Source of the DNA: Bryobacteraceae bacterium | GTDB lineage: Bacteria > Acidobacteriota > Terriglobia > Bryobacterales > Bryobacteraceae | Assembly (NCBI GenBank): GCA_947458745.1 | Contig: CANGYQ010000002.1 | Span: 496,001 to 560,000, forward strand | Reading direction: 5' to 3' | Length of the DNA stretch: 64,000 nt | Part shown: in pieces, positions 31,545 through 39,923 of the stretch | Layout: every line of letters starts with the position of its first letter | How positions within the stretch are numbered: the stretch's first letter is position 1 | The notes under the pieces: generated by a model | What the model was told of the DNA's origin: nothing | Seen by the model: the letters and a program-made list of their open reading frames with translations, nothing else | Database searches by the model: none | Made by a program: the position numbers and the translations under genes

Positions 31545-33788
31545 TTAGTTCTGCAGGGCAAGTAGCTCAACCGGCAGCGGCGCTTGCTCTTCCTTCGGCG
31601 TCGGGTCGCTTTCAAGAATCGGCTGCCGCCGCTTCAGGCAGACCACGGCCAGCGGCGGCAGCTTCATCATGACGGAGTTCATGCGCCCATGCTGCTCCAC
31701 CCGTTCCGAGGCCGTCCAGCCGCCACCAGTGGCGCGCACGCCGGAACCGCCGTAGCGTTCCCAATCGGTGTTCAGCCGCTCATCGTAGACCCCAGCGCGG
31801 GGCACGCCGATCCGGTAATCCGGGCGCGGGTTCGGCGTGAAGTTACAGACGAAGACCAGTTCATCGTCCGGATCCTTGGACCGCCGGATGAACGAGATCA
31901 CCGAGTCATCGACATCCTGGAAGTCAATCCACTCAAAGCCACGATGGTCGAAGTCGACCTCGTAGAGCGCGGGCTCATGACGGAGCAAGTCGTTCAGGTC
32001 GGTCACCAGGGCTTGCAGCTTACGGTGATAGTCGTACTGCAGCAGTTCCCAGCGGACTTGCTTCTTCTCGTCCCACTCTTCGTACTGGCCAATCTCCTGG
32101 CCCATGAAGAGCAGTTTCTTGCCCGGGTGGGCCCACATATAGCCCATAAAGGCGCGGACGTTGGCGAACTTCTTCCACTCATCGCCGGGCATCTTGCCCA
32201 GCAGTGAGCCCTTCATGTGCACTACTTCGTCATGCGAGATGGGCAGCACGAAGTTCTCGGTGAAGGCATACATCAGGCTGAAGGTGATGTCGTTCTGGTT
32301 GAACTTGCGGAACACCGGGTCCAGCTTGAAGTAGTGGAACATGTCATGCATCCAGCCCATGTTCCACTTCATGGTGAAGCCCAGGCCGCCCACATAGACC
32401 GGCCTCGAAACGCCGGCGAACGACGTGGACTCCTCCGCAATGGTCATCGCGCCGGGTACTTCATGCGCCAGTTCGTTCATCTTGCGCAGGAAGTCAATGG
32501 CTTCCAGATTCTCGCGGCCGCCGTACTTGTTCGGCAACCATTCGCCCGCCGGGCGCTCGTAATCGAGATAGAGCATCGAGGCCACGGCATCGACGCGGAG
32601 GCCATCCAGGTGATACTCCTTCAGCCAGAAGAGCGCGGAGGAGAGCAGGAAGCTTTTCACCTCGTTGCGGCCGTAGTTGAAGATCAGCGTGCCCCAGCCT
32701 TTGTGCTCGCCCACGCGGGGGTCTTCGTGCTCATAGACGTGCGTGCCGTCAAACAGAGCCAGGCCGTGCAGGTCCTTGGGGAAGTGGCCGGGCACCCAAT
32801 CGAGGATGATGCCGATGCCGGCTTGATGGCAGCGGTCGACGAACTCCTTGAAGCCGTCGGGCGCGCCAAAGCGGGCAGTAGGCGCGAAGTAGCCGGTCAC
32901 CTGATAGCCCCAGCTGCCCGAGTAAGGATACTCGGTGATGGGCATCAGCTCCAGGTGGGTGAAGCCCAACTGCTGGACGTAGGGGATCAGCTCATCGGCC
33001 AGTTCGCTATAGGTAAGCAGGCGCCCATCCGGGCCATGCCGCCAGCTTTCCAGATTGAGTTCGTAGATTGAGACCGGACGCTCCAGGATCGGGGCGCGGC
33101 CACGCTCGGCCATCCATTGGGCGTCGTTCCAGTGGTAGTGGCCCAGCCCGTGGACGATGGAGGCGGTCATGGGCGGGCATTCGGTGGAGAAGGCGTAGGG
33201 ATCGGTCTTCATCACCTTGTAGCCCATTTGGGCGGACCGGATGAAGTACTTGTAGATGACGCCTTCGCCCAACCCCGGCACGAACAGCTCCCAGACGCCA
33301 CCATCGCGCCGCCGCATCGGGTGGGACTTCTCGTTCCAACGGTTAAAGCTGCCGCAGACAAAAGCCGCTTCGGCATTGGGGGCCCAAACCGCGAACCGCA
33401 CTCCGGCCACGCCTTCCACTTCCAGCGGATGTGCGCCCAGCATCCGGTAGGCTTCCGAATGAGTGCCTTCTGAATGCAGGTGAAGCTCAAATTCAGTGAT
33501 CAGTTTGGGGTAGCGGTACGGGTCGTCACGAACGGCGGTTGACCCATCGTGGGCGACCGCGCGCAGACGATAGTCATACGGGGCCGAAGTGGGCCGCGCC
33601 AGAAACAGACCGGCGGGATCGAGCCTTTCCATGGACAAGGCCTCATCGCCCAGCAGCAGTTCCACCGCCGCCACGCCCGGGATAAACGCCCGGACTTCCC
33701 AGCCAGAAGGCGTCCCATGCGGACCCAGCACCGAAAACGGGTCCAGGTGGTAGCCGCCAACAATCGCCGCGATATCGTGATCGAGCAT
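31545..33788 (-). CDS. glgB: 1,4-alpha-glucan branching enzyme
   Basis: 747 residues of the GH13 family. An N-terminal beta domain (DPFSVLGPHG) and a CBM48 module (FAVWAPNAEAAFVCGSFN) precede the barrel; catalytic stretches are DWVPGHFPKD, the nucleophile Asp in GLRVDAVASMLYLDY, and the acid Glu in MTIAEESTSF, then ISHDEVVH. It makes the 1,6 branches of glycogen. It is 22 bp behind the TetR gene, so it belongs to that operon; no other glg genes are in the window. An adjacent GTG at 33791 is an equal start. Confidence 0.95.
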   Translation of the reverse strand: MLDHDIAAIVGGYHLDPFSVLGPHGTPSGWEVRAFIPGVAAVELLLGDEALSMERLDPAGLFLARPTSAPYDYRLRAVAHDGSTAVRDDPYRYPKLITEFELHLHSEGTHSEAYRMLGAHPLEVEGVAGVRFAVWAPNAEAAFVCGSFNRWNEKSHPMRRRDGGVWELFVPGLGEGVIYKYFIRSAQMGYKVMKTDPYAFSTECPPMTASIVHGLGHYHWNDAQWMAERGRAPILERPVSIYELNLESWRHGPDGRLLTYSELADELIPYVQQLGFTHLELMPITEYPYSGSWGYQVTGYFAPTARFGAPDGFKEFVDRCHQAGIGIILDWVPGHFPKDLHGLALFDGTHVYEHEDPRVGEHKGWGTLIFNYGRNEVKSFLLSSALFWLKEYHLDGLRVDAVASMLYLDYERPAGEWLPNKYGGRENLEAIDFLRKMNELAHEVPGAMTIAEESTSFAGVSRPVYVGGLGFTMKWNMGWMHDMFHYFKLDPVFRKFNQNDITFSLMYAFTENFVLPISHDEVVHMKGSLLGKMPGDEWKKFANVRAFMGYMWAHPGKKLLFMGQEIGQYEEWDEKKQVRWELLQYDYHRKLQALVTDLNDLLRHEPALYEVDFDHRGFEWIDFQDVDDSVISFIRRSKDPDDELVFVCNFTPNPRPDYRIGVPRAGVYDERLNTDWERYGGSGVRATGGGWTASERVEQHGRMNSVMMKLPPLAVVCLKRRQPILESDPTPKEEQAPLPVELLALQN

Positions 33789-33810
33789 CACATTGATTAT
33801 GCAGGTGTTG

Positions 33811-34425
33811 TCAACGGTCCGGGCGCGGCTGGGGCTCTAAAGTAAGCCCAATCTGTCCCATCGCAAAGGGGATCATCTGCTGGAGGGTGTCCGCGGTGAG
33901 CCCCAGCGTGTCCAAAGCTGAGCAACGCATGATGGCCACGAGGCCATGCAGTGCGGCCCAAACAAACAAAGCGTGCATCTCAGGTGGCGCCGGGCCGGGG
34001 TGCCCGGGCAACTTCGCGATGGCGTCACGCAACAGCGCAAAGGCGTGCTTGGCGTTGCGCATCATCTCGGGATGTTCGGTTGGATGGGGTAGCTGCGTTT
34101 CGAACATCAGCCGGTAATGGAGCGGATGATCATGGGCGTAGCTCAAGTAGGCCAGGCCCATTTCATGCAAATCGGCGTGAGGGTCCGCGTGGCGCGGACG
34201 CTGGTCAAGATAGGCGGCGAAGGCAGAATAAGCCCGGCTGACGACTTCGGCCAGGATATGGTCCCGGCTGGGGAAGTGTTTGTAGGGCGCCTGATGAGAG
34301 ACGCCCAAGCGCCGGGCCACCTCGCGGAGGCTTAACTGCTCCAGGCCCGTTTCGCCGATGATCGAGAGGGCCTCGGCAACGCATGCCTCACGCAAGTCCT
34401 CGAGCCGGGGATTTCGTTTCGCCAT
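33811..34425 (-). CDS. TetR family transcriptional regulator
   Basis: 204 residues. The N-terminal helix-turn-helix (REVARRLGVSHQAPYKHF) is typical of TetR; the C-terminal part (LHYRLMFETQLPHP and ALFVWAALHGLVAI) matches the WHG-domain ligand-binding half. It probably represses its own operon (DUF2141, SDR remnant, TetR, glgB) through the palindromes at 35673-35719. The ligand is unknown. The gene overlaps the end of the SDR remnant by 38 bp. Confidence 0.9.
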   Translation of the reverse strand: MAKRNPRLEDLREACVAEALSIIGETGLEQLSLREVARRLGVSHQAPYKHFPSRDHILAEVVSRAYSAFAAYLDQRPRHADPHADLHEMGLAYLSYAHDHPLHYRLMFETQLPHPTEHPEMMRNAKHAFALLRDAIAKLPGHPGPAPPEMHALFVWAALHGLVAIMRCSALDTLGLTADTLQQMIPFAMGQIGLTLEPQPRPDR

Positions 34426-35246
34426 GTTGGTGTGCGGTCATGCCTCCCATTACTAGGCTCATGATCCGCACCCGGCCCCAACGGGGGAGCGGCGCAAGTG
34501 ACCATTCGAGCAGCTTGGAGAGCGCGCCAGGCCGCACCGTCGTCTGGCGGCCCAACGCCTTAAGTGTAGCGTGCGCCACCTGCTGTGGCGTGGCGGCCAT
34601 GTTCATGCGCAGGTTGGCGCGTTCACCGAATGCGGTGGCGACAGGCCCCGGCGCGCAGGCGAGGACATCCACCCCCAGCGGCTTCCATTCGATCCGCAAA
34701 CCTTCCGCCAGCGACTGGATGAACACCTTGGTAGCGGCGTAGTTTGCAGCGCGGGGAACACCTTGAAATGCGACCAATGAACTGAGCAGGATGATGCCCC
34801 CCGCGGCCGCGCTGGGCGAACCGGCGGCCCAACTGGTGAGTAAGTGACACCACCGCCCGGCAGTTGACGCCTACCATGTTGAGCTCATGCTCAAGGGAGG
34901 ACGCGAGAAACGGACCGGAGGTGCCAAAGCCGGCCGAGGCCACCAGGAGGCCAACTTCCAGTTCCGCCGCGCAGGAGACGACAAAGTCGACGGCAGCCGG
35001 GTCACTCAAGTCCGCCACCAGTGGCCGAACCTTCACGCCATACTGTGCCGTGAGTTGCTGTCCCAGTTGAGTGAGCACGTCTCCCTGGCGGGCCACGAGC
35101 ACCAGATTCAGGCCGCGCTAGGCCAGTTGCAGGGCAAAGTCCCGCCCGATGCCACTGGAGGCACCGGTGACCACCGCCCAAGGGCCGTACCGGTGCAACC
35201 ACTGGCGGTCCCGGGCGTTGAGCGAAGGGCCGACGGGGGCGCTCAC
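34388..35246 (-). pseudogene. SDR family oxidoreductase, broken by a stop and a frameshift
   Basis: Reading from GTG 35246, the frame encodes WAVVTGASSGIGRDFALQLA and then meets TAG at 35118-35120, where the family has an ordinary residue before RGLNLVLVARQ. The frame continues to a run of six G (34797-34802 on the minus strand); removal of one G joins GRRFAQRGRGG to IILLSSLVAFQGVP and restores NYAATKVF (YxxxK motif) to the end. Two independent lesions make loss of function likely. The GTG overlaps the DUF2141 stop (GTGA), so it was a coupled operon gene. Confidence 0.85.
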
Positions 35247-35671
35247 CGGGCCACCTCCACGTTGATGGTCGAGTTCTGGCCTTCGGTGACCGTAAAGACG
35301 GCCTCGTCAAACTTCGGTGGGCGGAGGCGGTGGCGCACGTTGTTCGAGACGCCCCAATCTTCGGTGGGAATGCCGAACATCTTGGTGTCGGTTTTGCGGT
35401 TGCCGTTCAGATCATGGGCGACCGCCACGGCGTAGCGGCCCGCCGGAAGCCCGTCAAAGCGGCAGACCACACTACCGGGTTGGGCCGGCTGCCAAACCAC
35501 CTTCGCGCGGCTGGAGCCCATGGGAAAGCCGGCGGAATCGGAGAAGAGCGCACAGCCAATTTCACCAGAAGCGGAGGAGATGCCGGAGACTTTGACCAGC
35601 AAATCGCTGGCCTGCACCGGAAGGACGAGAGCGAACGCCGTTGGGGCGAGTAGTCTTGCAAGAAAGTTCAT
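35243..35671 (-). CDS. DUF2141 family secreted protein
   Basis: 142 residues with a signal peptide (LARLLAPTAFALVLPVQA) and the DUF2141 pattern of a single beta-sandwich: IGCALFSDSAGFP, AGRYAVAVAHDLNGN with the Asp-Asn pair, and DWGVSNN. It is periplasmic or secreted and of unknown function. The ATG at 35671 lies within about 12 nt of the predicted transcription start, without a Shine-Dalgarno. It is the first gene of an operon that continues with the SDR remnant, TetR and glgB. Confidence 0.85.
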   Translation of the reverse strand: MNFLARLLAPTAFALVLPVQASDLLVKVSGISSASGEIGCALFSDSAGFPMGSSRAKVVWQPAQPGSVVCRFDGLPAGRYAVAVAHDLNGNRKTDTKMFGIPTEDWGVSNNVRHRLRPPKFDEAVFTVTEGQNSTINVEVAR

Positions 35672-35672
35672 A

Positions 35673-35719
35673 GTTGACACCGTCAACCGATACTACCGCA
35701 CCGGGTAGACACTGTCAAC
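35673..35719 (-). promoter_or_regulatory. Promoter with two operator-like palindromes
   Basis: On the minus strand TTGACA (35718-35713), a 17-nt spacer and TAGTAT (35695-35690) form a near-consensus promoter. GTTGACGGTGTCAAC (35687-35673) is a perfect 6-bp inverted repeat over the start site; GTTGACAGTGTCTAC (35719-35705) overlaps the -35 with two mismatches to it. These suit binding of the TetR protein encoded in the operon. Confidence 0.75.
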
Positions 35720-35747
35720 ACACTGCCTACCGCTCGAGTTTGCGGCG

Positions 35748-35769
35748 AGTGTACATTCCGCCGTACACT
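35748..35769. promoter_or_regulatory. Operator-like inverted repeat of the second toxin-antitoxin pair
   Basis: AGTGTAC (35748-35754) and GTACACT (35763-35769) are perfect 7-bp arms. The right arm contains TACACT, which ends 8 nt before the antitoxin ATG. Confidence 0.55.
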
Positions 35770-35777
35770 TTAAGGGT

Positions 35778-35999
35778 ATGAATGTCACCGAGGTCCGGCG
35801 ACAGATTCTTTCGCTGGTCGACGACTTGCCGGAAGAAGGGATCGTCATCACCAAGCACGGCGAACCGTGCGCGCGGTTAGTACCTTTCCACCAAACCGTG
35901 AAAGGACGCTACGTTGACGGACCTCTCGTCAAGTCCAAAGGACCGCCCGGTCCGCTCTGCCCCGATACGGAAAACCCGTATGACCTCATATTTAATTGA
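35778..35999 (+). CDS. Phd/YefM-type antitoxin
   Basis: 73 residues: MNVTEVRRQILSLVDDLPEE followed by VITKHGEPCARLVPF is the N-terminal DNA-binding fold of Phd/YefM antitoxins, and the C-terminal part is a Pro/Lys-rich toxin-binding tail. The toxin gene overlaps its end by 20 bp. The palindrome at 35748-35769 is the probable autoregulatory site; the start follows TACACT by 8 nt with little leader. Confidence 0.82.
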   Translation: MNVTEVRRQILSLVDDLPEEGIVITKHGEPCARLVPFHQTVKGRYVDGPLVKSKGPPGPLCPDTENPYDLIFN

Positions 36000-36435
36000 C
36001 GTCAATGTGTGGCTGGCGTTGAGTTGGGAAGGGCATGTACACAGCGTCGCTGCAACGGAGTGGCTCTCCGGGCGACCGAAAAGTGCCACCCGGTTGCAAT
36101 TCTGCCGGACGACGCAACTGGGCTTGCTGCGGCTGCTGACCAACGGGCAGGTGATGGGGGCGAGCGTTCTAGATCTGGGCCAAGCGTGGCAGGTCTACGA
36201 CCGCTGGATGGAAGATCCGAGGGTAAGGTTTGCCGGTGAGGCTGCGGGAACGGACGCCGCGTTCCGGTCTGCCTCCCGAGTATTTGCTTCCCGGCCTGCC
36301 ACCAAGGCGATTGTAGACTCCTACCTAGTCGGTTTGGCGATGGCAAACAAGTGCGCCATTGTGACATTCGACAATGGGTTGAGCCAAATGGCGGCAAGCG
36401 CAGGCATCTCCTTGGTTCGCCCAGGGATCCAATAG
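35980..36435 (+). CDS. PIN-domain toxin (VapC-like)
   Basis: 151 residues beginning TSYLIDVNVWLALSWEGH. The PIN acidic residues are D8, a glutamate in the middle helix region, and the late TFDNG (about 135), the usual set being harder to follow than in the first module. ATG 35980 is chosen over upstream starts because it puts the LIDVN strand at the N-terminus. Its RNA target is unknown; co-transcription with the antitoxin is clear from the overlap. Confidence 0.82.
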   Translation: MTSYLIDVNVWLALSWEGHVHSVAATEWLSGRPKSATRLQFCRTTQLGLLRLLTNGQVMGASVLDLGQAWQVYDRWMEDPRVRFAGEAAGTDAAFRSASRVFASRPATKAIVDSYLVGLAMANKCAIVTFDNGLSQMAASAGISLVRPGIQ

Positions 36436-36436
36436 G

Positions 36437-37312
36437 ATGCCGCCGCCCCCTCCCCTCGCCGAACTGCACCTCCATCTGGAAGGCTCCATCGAGCCTGAAA
36501 CGCTGTGCCAGATCGATCCGACCGTCACGCCCGAGGAAGTGCGGGAGCGCTATCAGTTCACCGATTTCGCGGGCTTCCTGGAAGCCTATAAATGGGTGGT
36601 CCGTAAACTAAACCAGCCAGCGGATTATGCGTTGGCGGCGCGGGCGTTGCGGGAGCGGTTGGCGGCGCAGGGGGTCACTCATTTTGAGCTGAACCTTTCG
36701 GTGGGCGTGATGGTGTTCCGGCAACTGGAGACGCGGGCGATCCTGGATGCGCTTCGGGCCGAGTTGCCGGGGGTGCCGTTGATCTTTGATGCGGTGCGTC
36801 AGTTCACGCCGGAAGCGGCGGTGGAGGTGGCGGAGTTGGCTGTCGAGTATGGGGCCGCCTTCGGCATCGGCGGGGATGAGGCGGCACAGCCCATGGCCGC
36901 TTTTCGCGACGCGATCCGGCGAGCCAACGGGCTGTTTATCCCCCACGCGGGGGAGACCACGGACGCGCGCAACGTGTGGGAGGCGGTGGAGTATGGCGCC
37001 CAACGCATCGGCCACGGCATTCGCGCCATTGAGGACCCGGCGCTTTGCCGCTATCTGCGGGACCAACAGATCCCGCTGGAGATCTCGATCACCTCCAACG
37101 TGGCCACCGGCTCCGTGCCGAACGTGGAAGCGCATCCGGTGCGGCAGCTTTTTGATCTGGGCGTGCCGATTGTCCTAAACACGGATGACCCGGCCATTTT
37201 TGAGACTACGCTCCAGCAGGAGTACGAGCTGGCCCAGCGGGTGTTCAGCTTTAGCGATCAGGAACTGGCGGTGCTGCGTCAGAATGCGTTCGAGTATTTC
37301 AGAACCGTCTGA
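36437..37312 (+). CDS. Adenosine-deaminase-family metal-dependent deaminase
   Basis: 291 residues with the full zinc and catalytic set: HLHLEG (H11, H13), HAGE (H170, E173), GH of IGHGI (H193) and NTDDP (D250, D251). The length is about 40 residues below usual adenosine deaminases. The family also includes adenine deaminases and aminodeoxyfutalosine deaminases, so the purine substrate is open. It starts two bases after the toxin stop; its end overlaps the opposite-strand metzincin gene by 34 bp. Confidence 0.85.
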   Translation: MPPPPPLAELHLHLEGSIEPETLCQIDPTVTPEEVRERYQFTDFAGFLEAYKWVVRKLNQPADYALAARALRERLAAQGVTHFELNLSVGVMVFRQLETRAILDALRAELPGVPLIFDAVRQFTPEAAVEVAELAVEYGAAFGIGGDEAAQPMAAFRDAIRRANGLFIPHAGETTDARNVWEAVEYGAQRIGHGIRAIEDPALCRYLRDQQIPLEISITSNVATGSVPNVEAHPVRQLFDLGVPIVLNTDDPAIFETTLQQEYELAQRVFSFSDQELAVLRQNAFEYFRTV

Positions 37313-37824
37313 AGGCGGCGGGTGTCAGCCGGACTGATGGCATCGATCTTCGCCACGTCGGCGCGGACCTTTAGTTTGCGGCGATGGCGGGCGAAGTACT
37401 CCTCCAGGTCGCCGCCAAACTGGAAACTGTACATGATGTCGTCGAAGTCGCGCGTGTGACCTAAGCCTAGGGCGTGTCCCGATTCATGGAGGCAGGTGAG
37501 GAAGACGATGGTATCCCGCAGCAGCGCATCACCCGTTTGGGTGACCGAGGGCCGCAGAAAGATCTCCGCGCCTCGCTGACCGCGGAATTCGATGGGGCGG
37601 GCTTCGCCGTAGAGGCCTTGGCGGTTTCCGGCCCAATAAAACCGGAGCCGCGCGGACTTTTCATCGTTGACGCGCTGAAACTGCAATGCGCCAGTGGCGG
37701 CTTTGGCCCAGGCATCCAGAGACCACTCCGCCAACTGGGCGTCACCAGACTGACAGTGCATTTCGGCGGGTTTGGAGCAGGGCTCCACCCAGAAGGTCCA
37801 CAGGATTGCGGCGGCGGCCAGCAT
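37279..37824 (-). CDS. Matrixin-like metalloprotease
   Basis: 181 residues. The zinc signature HESGHALGLGH (H113, E114, H117, H123) is the metzincin consensus HExxHxxGxxH, and the Met-turn follows as DIMYSFQ. An N-terminal hydrophobic stretch (LAAAAILWTFWVE) directs export. The ATG at 37824 has TAGACT 7 nt upstream and is preferred to a GTG at 37854. It is probably an extracytoplasmic peptidase; the substrate is unknown. Confidence 0.85.
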   Translation of the reverse strand: MLAAAAILWTFWVEPCSKPAEMHCQSGDAQLAEWSLDAWAKAATGALQFQRVNDEKSARLRFYWAGNRQGLYGEARPIEFRGQRGAEIFLRPSVTQTGDALLRDTIVFLTCLHESGHALGLGHTRDFDDIMYSFQFGGDLEEYFARHRRKLKVRADVAKIDAISPADTRRLQTVLKYSNAF

Positions 37825-37831
37825 ATGGGGC

Positions 37832-37837
37832 AGTCTA
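37832..37837 (-). promoter_or_regulatory. Putative -10 (TAGACT) of the metzincin gene
   Basis: Minus-strand TAGACT ends 7 nt before the ATG at 37824. Confidence 0.4.
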
Positions 37838-37981
37838 GCGCGATTCCGCCGCACTTACGGAACGCTTGATGAAGCGGGAGGCTTCAGAATAGGTCTAGAC
37901 TCCGCTCCATTCTGTCGCGGCTCGGCGCGTGGCGCTCGTGACCGCTGGAGGCTGTTGGCGATGTACTTGCGCCGTCTGTCG

Positions 37982-39481
37982 CTAAACGAAGGACCAGCCT
38001 TTGCGGAAGTTGGGTTTGATCAGTTCGTTGGCTTCTTTGTTATTGGTGATGCGCATCTTGGCGCTGTCCCATTCCAGCTTGCCTTCAAAGCGCAGCGCGA
38101 TGACACCCAACAGAATCCATTCGGTGAACGGCGCGGCGACGCTGAAATCGGAGCAGGAGCGTTCGCCGCCCTTGGCCGCCCGGATCCAATCCCGGTAATG
38201 GCCGGGGGAGCGGGTGAGTAGCGGGGCGGGCATTTTGTAGTCCTTCATCTTGTCCGAAGGCACCAGGCGCGTGTTTTCGCCATAGGTGCCCGTGGTGATG
38301 AAGCCCTTGTCGCCGACGAACAGGCTGCCGTTGCTGGACGGGCTGGCTTGCGCCATGCGGGCGCTTACTTGATTGGAGACATCAGCCCCGGTGGGAGTTC
38401 CGGCGGCGCGGCGGGCACCGCCACCACCTTGGCCACCGCCAGCACCTTGGCCCGCACCCGGAGCGGGCGCGCCGGCGGGGCGCTGACGTGGCAGGTCACC
38501 CAGCAGCTCGGCTTCATCGAGACCCTTGGGCCGATCGGGCGGACCGGTCATGCCGTCGTACCAGTAGATGGTCACCGGCGGCATGTTGTTGCGGGCGGCG
38601 AACTCAAACTTAATCACTGACTTCTTGGGGTAAGCAAACGTGCTCTTGCCTTCCTGGCGGATGCATTCGACCGACGTAGGCGAGCCCAGCATCAGCGCCA
38701 TGTTCGGAGCGCCCAGGATGTGGCAGGCCATATCGCCCAACGCACCGCAACCGAAATCAAAGAAGCCGCGCCAGGAGAAGGGCGCATAGGCGGGGCTGTA
38801 GGGGCGCATGTTGGCCACGCCGATCCAGCTTTCCCAGTCCATGGTGGTGGGGACGGCCGCTTCTTCCGGCATCCTTTCCATGCCTTGCGGCCAGACGGGG
38901 CGATTGGTCCAGGCGTGGACTTCCTTTACCTCGCCGATCTCGCCGGCCCAGATCATTTCCGCGCACTGGCGAGTGCCATCGTTCGAGTAGCCCTGGTTGC
39001 CCATCTGCGTGGCCACTTTGTATTTGGCCGCCGCTTGGGCGAGTTGGCGCGCTTCCCAGATGGTGCGCGTCAGCGGCTTCTGGCAGTAGACGTGTTTGCC
39101 CCGTTCGATCGCCCACATGGTGGCGGTGCCGTGCATGTGGTCCGGCGTGGCGACGATGACCGCGTCGATGTTCGAGCGCTCTTTGTCGAGCATCTTGCGG
39201 AAGTCGGTGTAGCGGGTGGCCTTTTCGTACTGCTGGAAGGTTCGGGCGGCACGCACGGAATCGGGGTCGGCCAGGGCGACAATGTTCTCGCTGGCGCAGC
39301 CGGCGATGTCGCTGGCTCCTTTGCCACCGGCACCGATGGCGGCGATGTTCAGCTTCTCGTTGGGCGACTTGTAGCCCAGCTGTTTGAGCGAAACCTGGGA
39401 GGCAAAGCCACCGGCAGGGACAGCGCCCGCCAGCAGTGATCCAAAGAAGAAGTGGCGGCGCGAGACCGGTTCAAGCGACAT
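37982..39481 (-). CDS. Exported Gfo/Idh/MocA family oxidoreductase
   Basis: 499 residues with a Tat-type signal (SRRHFFFGSLLAGA). The NAD(P) fold carries GAGGKG and EKPL-like YCQKPLTRTI; the C-terminal alpha/beta domain follows. A Gly/Pro/Ala-rich insertion, encoded at about 38380-38480, interrupts the second domain. Such Tat-exported members are abundant in Acidobacteriota and Planctomycetota and act on sugars or glycosides; the substrate is unknown. It stands alone, with 91 bp between its start and the end of the next minus-strand gene. Confidence 0.9.
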   Translation of the reverse strand: MSLEPVSRRHFFFGSLLAGAVPAGGFASQVSLKQLGYKSPNEKLNIAAIGAGGKGASDIAGCASENIVALADPDSVRAARTFQQYEKATRYTDFRKMLDKERSNIDAVIVATPDHMHGTATMWAIERGKHVYCQKPLTRTIWEARQLAQAAAKYKVATQMGNQGYSNDGTRQCAEMIWAGEIGEVKEVHAWTNRPVWPQGMERMPEEAAVPTTMDWESWIGVANMRPYSPAYAPFSWRGFFDFGCGALGDMACHILGAPNMALMLGSPTSVECIRQEGKSTFAYPKKSVIKFEFAARNNMPPVTIYWYDGMTGPPDRPKGLDEAELLGDLPRQRPAGAPAPGAGQGAGGGQGGGGARRAAGTPTGADVSNQVSARMAQASPSSNGSLFVGDKGFITTGTYGENTRLVPSDKMKDYKMPAPLLTRSPGHYRDWIRAAKGGERSCSDFSVAAPFTEWILLGVIALRFEGKLEWDSAKMRITNNKEANELIKPNFRKGWSFV

Positions 39482-39572
39482 GGCAGGTAAATCCCTTCAA
39501 CAGAAACAATCACCAACAATCAGATCAAATTTGAGAGGCGCACGGGACCGGGCCAACGTTACGGCGGGCGGC

Positions 39573-39857
39573 CTAAGCTTCCGGTGGAACGTTCAACGGA
39601 AGCGGCTCCGTCGGGGAGGCCTCCAACACAACGGCATCAGGAGACGGTGCTTCCGCGGCCGGCGGCTTGGGCTTCTTGACGGTCTCTTTCTTGGGCGGTG
39701 CGATGCCGGCCAGGAAGGCGTGATCGGAATAGCAACTGAGGCACCGGACTTTCGCCGGCCGCTCCTCGATCAGCGCGACGATGGCGTGGTTGCTCAAGCG
39801 TTTGCACTTGATACAAAAATCGTCAATGTCGTCGCCGAGCCGTATTGCTCCAAACAT
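39573..39857 (-). CDS. Small CxxC zinc-binding-like protein
   Basis: 94 residues from the ATG at 39857. DDFCIKCKRLSNHAIVAL and VRCLSCYSDH hold two CxxC pairs, probably one zinc ribbon, and a Pro/Ala/Glu-rich tail follows. I do not recognise a named family. An AGAGGG ribosome-binding site precedes the ATG. It is divergent from the HlyD-like gene. Confidence 0.65.
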   Translation of the reverse strand: MFGAIRLGDDIDDFCIKCKRLSNHAIVALIEERPAKVRCLSCYSDHAFLAGIAPPKKETVKKPKPPAAEAPSPDAVVLEASPTEPLPLNVPPEA

Positions 39858-39911
39858 ACTGCCCTCTATTGTGAACGATTTGCGACCCCAAGGAAGCGCA
39901 TGGGTGGAGGA

Positions 39912-39917
39912 TATCAT
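39912..39917 (+). promoter_or_regulatory. Putative -10 (TATCAT) of the HlyD-like gene
   Basis: TATCAT ends 6 nt before the ATG at 39924. Confidence 0.45.
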
Positions 39918-39923
39918 CGGGTA

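Noticed and set aside
33791..33812. TTGACA-like sequence between TetR and glgB as a separate glgB promoter
   Set aside because: No -10 at proper distance; glgB is better read as part of the operon.
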